A stretch of DNA of 8,351 nt from Candidatus Bathyarchaeota archaeon (GTDB taxonomy: Archaea; Thermoproteota; Bathyarchaeia; Bathyarchaeales; Bathyarchaeaceae), in assembly GCA_020346825.1 (NCBI GenBank), contig CP070791.1, forward strand, positions 330,873-339,223, given 5' to 3'. This document shows positions 6,097-8,351 of the stretch, in pieces; within the stretch, counting starts at the first letter, position 1; each line of letters opens with the position of its first letter. The notes below the pieces were generated by a model. That model worked only from the letters and a program-made list of their open reading frames with translations, had not been told where the DNA came from and searched no databases. The position numbers and the translations under genes were made by a program.

Positions 6097-6885
6097 ATGG
6101 TACAACCATTGTCTGGGCAGGCGATATATGTAGTCTTGTTGCGAGAATTGAAGCGCTACTGGCGAGCTAAGGCACGAATCATCTCGTCGGTGGCGCAGAG
6201 CTTCTTTTTCCTCGTTGTCTTCGGTTTAGGACTCGGGAGCTTCGTCGACGGATTCGGTAGCATCAACTACCTCTCATACATGGCACCCGGGGTCATTGGC
6301 ATGGGGCTTCTCTTTGGCTCCGTGTTCTCCGGAGTCTCCGTCATCTTTGACCGACAATTCGGCTTCATGAAAGAGATGCTCGTCGCACCCGTCAGTCGAA
6401 CTAGCATCATCCTCGGCAAAATTCTTGGTGGAGCGGCAACCGCGTCAATCCAAGGTATAATACTAATGGCGGTCGCTGGAATTATGGGTGCGTTCACACC
6501 AACTATCATGTTTGTAGCAGGCGCCTTCGCAGCGGTAGGCGTGATGCTACTTATCACTGCAGGCTTTGTCGGCCTCGGCGTCGCAATCGGGTCAACCCTA
6601 AACGATTTCCACGCATTCCAGTTGTTGTCTACTTTCGTAATATGGCCACTCTTCATGTTGTCAGGAGTATTCTTTCCCATAGATGTTGTGCCTCTGCCGC
6701 TTCAAGTGGCTATGTTATTTGATCCTATGTTTTATGGGGTTGAACTGCTGCGGTGGTGTCTGTTGGGAGCTGGGACTCCCTTGTTAGGCCCACTTGGATG
6801 GCTGATCAGCTTAGGAGTGCTAATAGGCTTCAATGCATTGATGATAGGTGTCGGTACTTACCTCTTCTCCCGAGCCCAAGTTTGA
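6097..6885 (+). CDS. ABC-2 type permease, DrrB-like
   Basis: Membrane subunit of the exporter, 262 residues with the chosen start, the usual size for DrrB-like permeases. An amphipathic N-terminus (L-L-R-E-L-K-R-Y-W-R-A-K, 14-25) is followed by six hydrophobic segments, at about 28-50, 59-82, 108-133, 136-166, 176-195 and 236-258. The cytosolic loop after TM2 holds the ABC-2 motif F-G-F-M-K-E-M-L-V-A-P-V-S-R (88-101) and G-K-I-L-G-G (107-112), thought to contact the ATPase. The motif M-L-S-G-V-F-F-P-I-D-V-V-P-L-P (187-201) is the re-entrant part typical of the family. The ATPase and permease together would form a 2+2 half-transporter complex. Substrate unknown: daunorubicin-like drugs, lipids or other hydrophobic compounds are known for relatives. 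The frame is also open from 5977, which would add 40 residues. Confidence 0.92.
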   Translation: MVQPLSGQAIYVVLLRELKRYWRAKARIISSVAQSFFFLVVFGLGLGSFVDGFGSINYLSYMAPGVIGMGLLFGSVFSGVSVIFDRQFGFMKEMLVAPVSRTSIILGKILGGAATASIQGIILMAVAGIMGAFTPTIMFVAGAFAAVGVMLLITAGFVGLGVAIGSTLNDFHAFQLLSTFVIWPLFMLSGVFFPIDVVPLPLQVAMLFDPMFYGVELLRWCLLGAGTPLLGPLGWLISLGVLIGFNALMIGVGTYLFSRAQV

Positions 6886-6908
6886 TGGCGTCTAGCACGA
6901 GAAGAATC

Positions 6909-6928
6909 TATGTGTGTGCATGCGCACA
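6909..6928. repeat. Alternating purine-pyrimidine tract, copy 3
   Basis: A 20-bp strictly alternating run (TATGTGTGTGCATGCGCACA) lies 23 bp behind the permease stop. Its last 16 bases form a palindrome with one mismatched pair. It lacks a full GCGCGC but has the same position behind a gene and the same alternation as the other copies. Confidence 0.55.
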
Positions 6929-7001
6929 ATGGTCACCCAGCTAGGAAAGGGCGGTCAGTGTGCCCACACAACTTCCACATAACCTGTCCCAACTGTATCG
7001 G

Positions 7002-7009
7002 TTTATAAT
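7002..7009 (+). promoter_or_regulatory. Possible TATA box before the integrase remnant
   Basis: TTTATAAT has a good archaeal TATA shape. A start about 25 nt on would fall near an ATG at 7031, possible for a leaderless transcript. No BRE is clear, and the gene behind it appears broken, so this may be a relic. Confidence 0.3.
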
Positions 7010-7076
7010 CATCTGACTTCAAAAGCAGTAATGGTTTTTCGGCTTCAAGAAGACGGTTCATTGCGTTGCTTCATGT

Positions 7077-7385
7077 TTGCTCTTGTTTGCAAAGGCAGAT
7101 TTTGCGCGATGCATACATGCAAGAGCAAGAGTCGCCGAAATCACCAAGAATCCAAGGGTGCAGCGGATCTCCTTCTACACGTTCAGGCATTGGAAAACAA
7201 CGATGGAATACCACAAGCCGAAAGACATTCTACATGTCATTGGGTTGCTTGGTCACAGAAGCATCAACAACACTCTACGTTACACTCAGCTCATAGATCT
7301 CGAGGACCACGAGTTCATCATAAAGGTCGCCAAAACAGTTGAAGAAGCTTGTAGATTCTTCGACGCCCTTCACCGACTGGGTTAG
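7077..7385 (+). pseudogene. Tyrosine recombinase (archaeal integrase) remnant, C-terminal domain only
   Basis: The 102-residue reading frame matches the end of archaeal phage-type integrases: N-P-R-V-Q-R-I-S-F (25-33), then Y-T-F-R-H-W-K-T-T-M-E-Y-H (34-46), K-D-I-L-H-V-I-G-L-L-G-H (49-60), N-N-T-L-R-Y-T-Q-L (64-72) and K-V-A-K-T-V-E-E-A (83-91). The box II Arg37, the LGH His60 and the nucleophile Tyr69 are present. The first His of the HxxR motif is replaced by Tyr34. The box I Arg, the catalytic Lys and all of the N-terminal DNA-binding domain are missing. The TTG start at 7077 is nominal, and the homology begins near 7125. A frame shift near 7128 is possible, since the preceding frame reads L-R-D-A-Y-M-Q just before it. 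The end (F-F-D-A-L-H-R-L-G) is also unlike the usual tail. Probably a scar of a past integration; not active. Confidence 0.75.
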
Positions 7386-7581
7386 GAATGGAGCAAAGGA
7401 GGAAGAATGGCAAAGATTTCTTAGGAGCCAAGAAGAAAAGGAATCTCGAGAGGCACGGAATAGATACGACAGGGTACTTAAGGAACTCAAAGAGAGCGGT
7501 ATAGAATGGGAGAAACTTTTTGAGAAACCTGCCAATTGGGTCTGTTTCACGAATTCTATTCAAGCGACTACAATTGGTTGA
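7339..7581 (+). CDS. Hypothetical small ORF overlapping the integrase remnant
   Basis: Unrecognised; 80 residues from a TTG at 7339. The frame is open only from 7324. The middle is strongly charged and looks protein-like: W-V-R-N-G-A-K-E-E-E-W-Q-R-F-L-R-S-Q (about 19-36), then E-S-R-E-A-R-N-R-Y-D-R-V-L-K-E-L (40-55) and I-E-W-E-K-L-F-E-K-P-A-N-W (60-72), a probable helical domain. It overlaps the last 47 bp of the integrase frame in a different phase and has no good ribosome binding site. It may continue the integrase after a frameshift, be a fragment of a second mobile-element gene, or be a real small gene. I cannot decide. Confidence 0.35.
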   Translation: MKKLVDSSTPFTDWVRNGAKEEEWQRFLRSQEEKESREARNRYDRVLKELKESGIEWEKLFEKPANWVCFTNSIQATTIG

Positions 7582-7837
7582 GATGGGCTTTTCCTTTGTA
7601 ACGGTCGTTTGGATATTTCTTTCTGCTTTGTTCAACCTTGCTAAGGACGGCTTTGGTCGGGTCCACGTTCAAGGTGTTAGCCCTGCTTGGGCGCGCGCAA
7701 TTGTTAAGGCATAACATAGTACATTTGTGCGCTCGACTAGATGATCAAAACAATTTAGTAATTGCCTGTCTATTTCATTCAAATGGGTTAAGATCTTGGT
7801 GAGAGGAAAGAAGTAGGATTGCTGCAACTACTGTGAT
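7582..7837. other. Gene-poor stretch
   Basis: No convincing gene. A 43-codon frame from ATG 7583 to TAA 7712-7714 has one hydrophobic segment followed by G-F-G-R-V-H-V-Q-G-V-S-P-A-W-A-R. It has no ribosome binding site and I do not call it. The stretch contains a GCGCGC tract at 7691-7699, a small hairpin GCCC-TGCTT-GGGC at 7680-7692, and the left half of the nested inverted repeat beginning at 7774. No tRNA was found. Confidence 0.5.
7691..7699. repeat. GCGCGCGC tract, copy 4
   Basis: A nine-base alternating run GCGCGCGCA is followed by ATTG, much as copy 2 is followed by TTGG. It lies outside any well-supported gene. Confidence 0.5.
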
Positions 7838-7903
7838 ATGGTCTTTCCTAGAAGATCACCGAAGAACCCAAACGTACCTAGTAGAATTACCCATTTAAAT
7901 GAA
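7774..7903. repeat. Nested inverted repeat of 130 bp (structured RNA or small element)
   Basis: The outer arms 7774-7788 (TTCATTCAAATGGGT) and 7889-7903 (ACCCATTTAAATGAA) pair at 14 of 15 positions. Inside, GGTGA (7798-7802) pairs with TCACC (7856-7860), and AGGAAAG (7804-7810) pairs with CTTTCCT (7843-7849). The tip is a hairpin with AGTAG (7812-7816) against CTACT (7828-7832), then TTG-CTG-CAA at 7819-7827. All pairs nest in order, as in a folded RNA. It could also be a small transposable element with terminal inverted repeats, but no flanking direct repeats are seen. Confidence 0.5.
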
Positions 7904-7981
7904 GAACACTCAGACGTGATACCGGAAGAAGTCACTCTCAAAAACTACAGAAGGTATTTGCACTATTGCGAAGGAGAATAA
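7838..7981 (+). CDS. Possible 47-residue ORF, hypothetical
   Basis: Runs from ATG 7838 to TAA 7979-7981. The product is basic at the start (F-P-R-R-S-P-K-N-P) and ends V-I-P-E-E-V-T-L-K-N-Y-R-R-Y-L-H-Y-C-E-G-E, which looks like ordinary protein. I do not recognise it. There is no ribosome binding site close to the ATG, and the right arms of the nested inverted repeat lie inside its first 22 codons. It may be a fragment of a decayed gene. Confidence 0.2.
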   Translation: MVFPRRSPKNPNVPSRITHLNEEHSDVIPEEVTLKNYRRYLHYCEGE

Positions 7982-7982
7982 T

Positions 7983-7994
7983 CATGCGCGCGCA
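7983..7994. repeat. GCGCGC tract, copy 5
   Basis: The 12-bp alternating run CATGCGCGCGCA has the same core TGCGCGCGCA as copy 2 and is followed by ATAAC. It lies directly behind the stop of the possible 47-residue ORF. Confidence 0.6.
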
Positions 7995-8002
7995 ATAACT
8001 CT

Positions 8003-8016
8003 CGCATGCATGCACA
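8003..8016. repeat. Alternating purine-pyrimidine tract, copy 6
   Basis: The 14-bp alternating run CGCATGCATGCACA is separated from copy 5 by 8 bp. It contains the perfect palindrome GCATGCATGC at 8004-8013. Confidence 0.5.
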
Positions 8017-8051
8017 AGCATTATTGGGAAATTGCCCTTAACAATTTAGAA

Positions 8052-8058
8052 GGTGATC
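8052..8058 (+). promoter_or_regulatory. Strong Shine-Dalgarno before the thiamine-binding-family gene
   Basis: GGTGATC matches the complement of the archaeal 16S rRNA 3' end exactly. It is well placed for a TTG at 8063, which would add seven residues (M-A-R-G-F-K-V). It is too far from the ATG at 8084, which instead has GAGGGGG at 8068-8074. Confidence 0.5.
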
Positions 8059-8083
8059 GAGTTTGGCGAGGGGGTTTAAGGTT

Positions 8084-8351
8084 ATGGCTGAATTTAGCAT
8101 CGCACCTTTGGGGCATGGAGAAACGAGCATAGGACGCTACGTGGCAGCAGCGATAGCGGCGATGAAAGAGGTGAAGGGGTTGGAATGCCAGATCACTCCG
8201 ATGGGAACGGTTATGGAGGCAGACAATCTAGAGACTATTCTTGAAGCGGTGAATGTTGCCCACGAAGCCCTAATCGCCAAGGGAATACTGAGAGTTGAGT
8301 CGACCCTCCGAATAGACGACAGAAGAGACAAATCCCGCACCATGAAAGATA
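8084..8351 (+). CDS. MTH1187/YkoF-like thiamine-binding-family protein, 3' truncated
   Basis: 89 residues are visible of a family usually about 95-105 long; the gene runs off the window. Small cytoplasmic proteins of this family (Thiamine_BP, DUF77) have a ferredoxin-like fold, and some relatives bind thiamine or its precursor. The cellular role of the archaeal members is not settled. Family features seen are A-E-F-S-I-A-P-L-G (2-10), then S-I-G-R-Y-V-A-A-A-I (15-24), T-P-M-G-T-V-M-E-A (38-46) and S-T-L-R-I-D-D-R-R-D (73-82). Two starts compete: ATG 8084, used here, begins right at the first strand. TTG 8063, with the better Shine-Dalgarno, gives a seven-residue extension; homologues usually have two or three residues before A-E-F-S. 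No link to the ABC exporter is evident. Confidence 0.9.
   Translation, partial: MAEFSIAPLGHGETSIGRYVAAAIAAMKEVKGLECQITPMGTVMEADNLETILEAVNVAHEALIAKGILRVESTLRIDDRRDKSRTMKD

Noticed and set aside
6958..6969. GTGTG-CC-CACAC hairpin behind the exporter operon.
   Set aside because: Short stem, minimal loop and no T-run after it; not a credible terminator.
7031..7342. Alternative forward frame of 103 codons over the integrase remnant.
   Set aside because: Composition (many His, Gln, Ser, Cys) is that of an out-of-phase frame, while the other frame shows clear integrase motifs.
7395..7424. A near-perfect Shine-Dalgarno AAAGGAGG with ATG at 7407.
   Set aside because: The frame from this ATG stops after five codons. 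The purine-rich sequence is explained by a Lys/Glu run in the overlapping ORF frame.
7640..7715. Possible tRNA or attachment site near GGGTCCACGTTCAAGG.
   Set aside because: No T-loop consensus, no acceptor stem pairing and no anticodon arm could be built.
7774..7903. CRISPR repeat or array.
   Set aside because: Only two inverted arms, no regularly spaced direct repeats and no cas genes in the window.

Overview
This window is archaeal chromosomal DNA. The first half carries the 3' end of the archaeal spc-type ribosomal protein cluster in its usual order: uL15, SecY, the archaeal adenylate kinase AdkA, a DUF106/EMC3-type YidC-like insertase, eL34 and cytidylate kinase. eL34, AdkA, DUF106 and a eukaryote-like uL15 are not bacterial. 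The form of the CMP kinase (an SGG...L motif followed by GWW) looks to me like the variant of the TACK archaea (Thaumarchaeota/Bathyarchaeota side). A bathyarchaeal source is my best guess, from memory of families and not from a search.

Layout: (a) 46-4091 is the translation/secretion operon. uL15 is followed by a 149-bp gap with a T-rich stretch and a probable new promoter for secY. From secY to eL34 the genes are packed stop-to-start; cmk follows after 30 bp. The rpl14e and truB/cbf5 genes that commonly follow cmk in archaea are not here. (b) 4165-6885 is an ABC exporter cassette: a PadR-family regulator, a DrrA-like ATPase and a DrrB-like ABC-2 permease. The padR promoter holds a perfect 24-bp palindrome next to the TATA box and a related half-site 30 bp downstream, a clear candidate operator for autoregulation. 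The ATPase has a Met/Gly-rich insertion of about 65 residues in its C-terminal domain. (c) 6886-8083 is a gene-poor stretch. It has a decayed archaeal tyrosine-recombinase C-terminus, an overlapping small ORF in another frame, a nested inverted-repeat structure of about 130 bp, and a possible 47-residue ORF. It looks like an integration scar. (d) From 8084 (or 8063) to the window end is a truncated MTH1187/YkoF-like thiamine-binding-family protein.

How the genes work together: SecY and the EMC3/YidC-like protein both act in membrane protein insertion and are co-transcribed with ribosomal proteins and two nucleotide monophosphate kinases. The PadR-ABC module is a self-contained, probably ligand-inducible export unit placed directly behind this housekeeping operon.

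A recurring signal not explained by the genes is an alternating purine-pyrimidine tract with a (T)GCGCGCGC core. All four GCGCGC occurrences I found lie outside well-supported genes, and a related 20-bp alternating tract lies just behind the permease gene.
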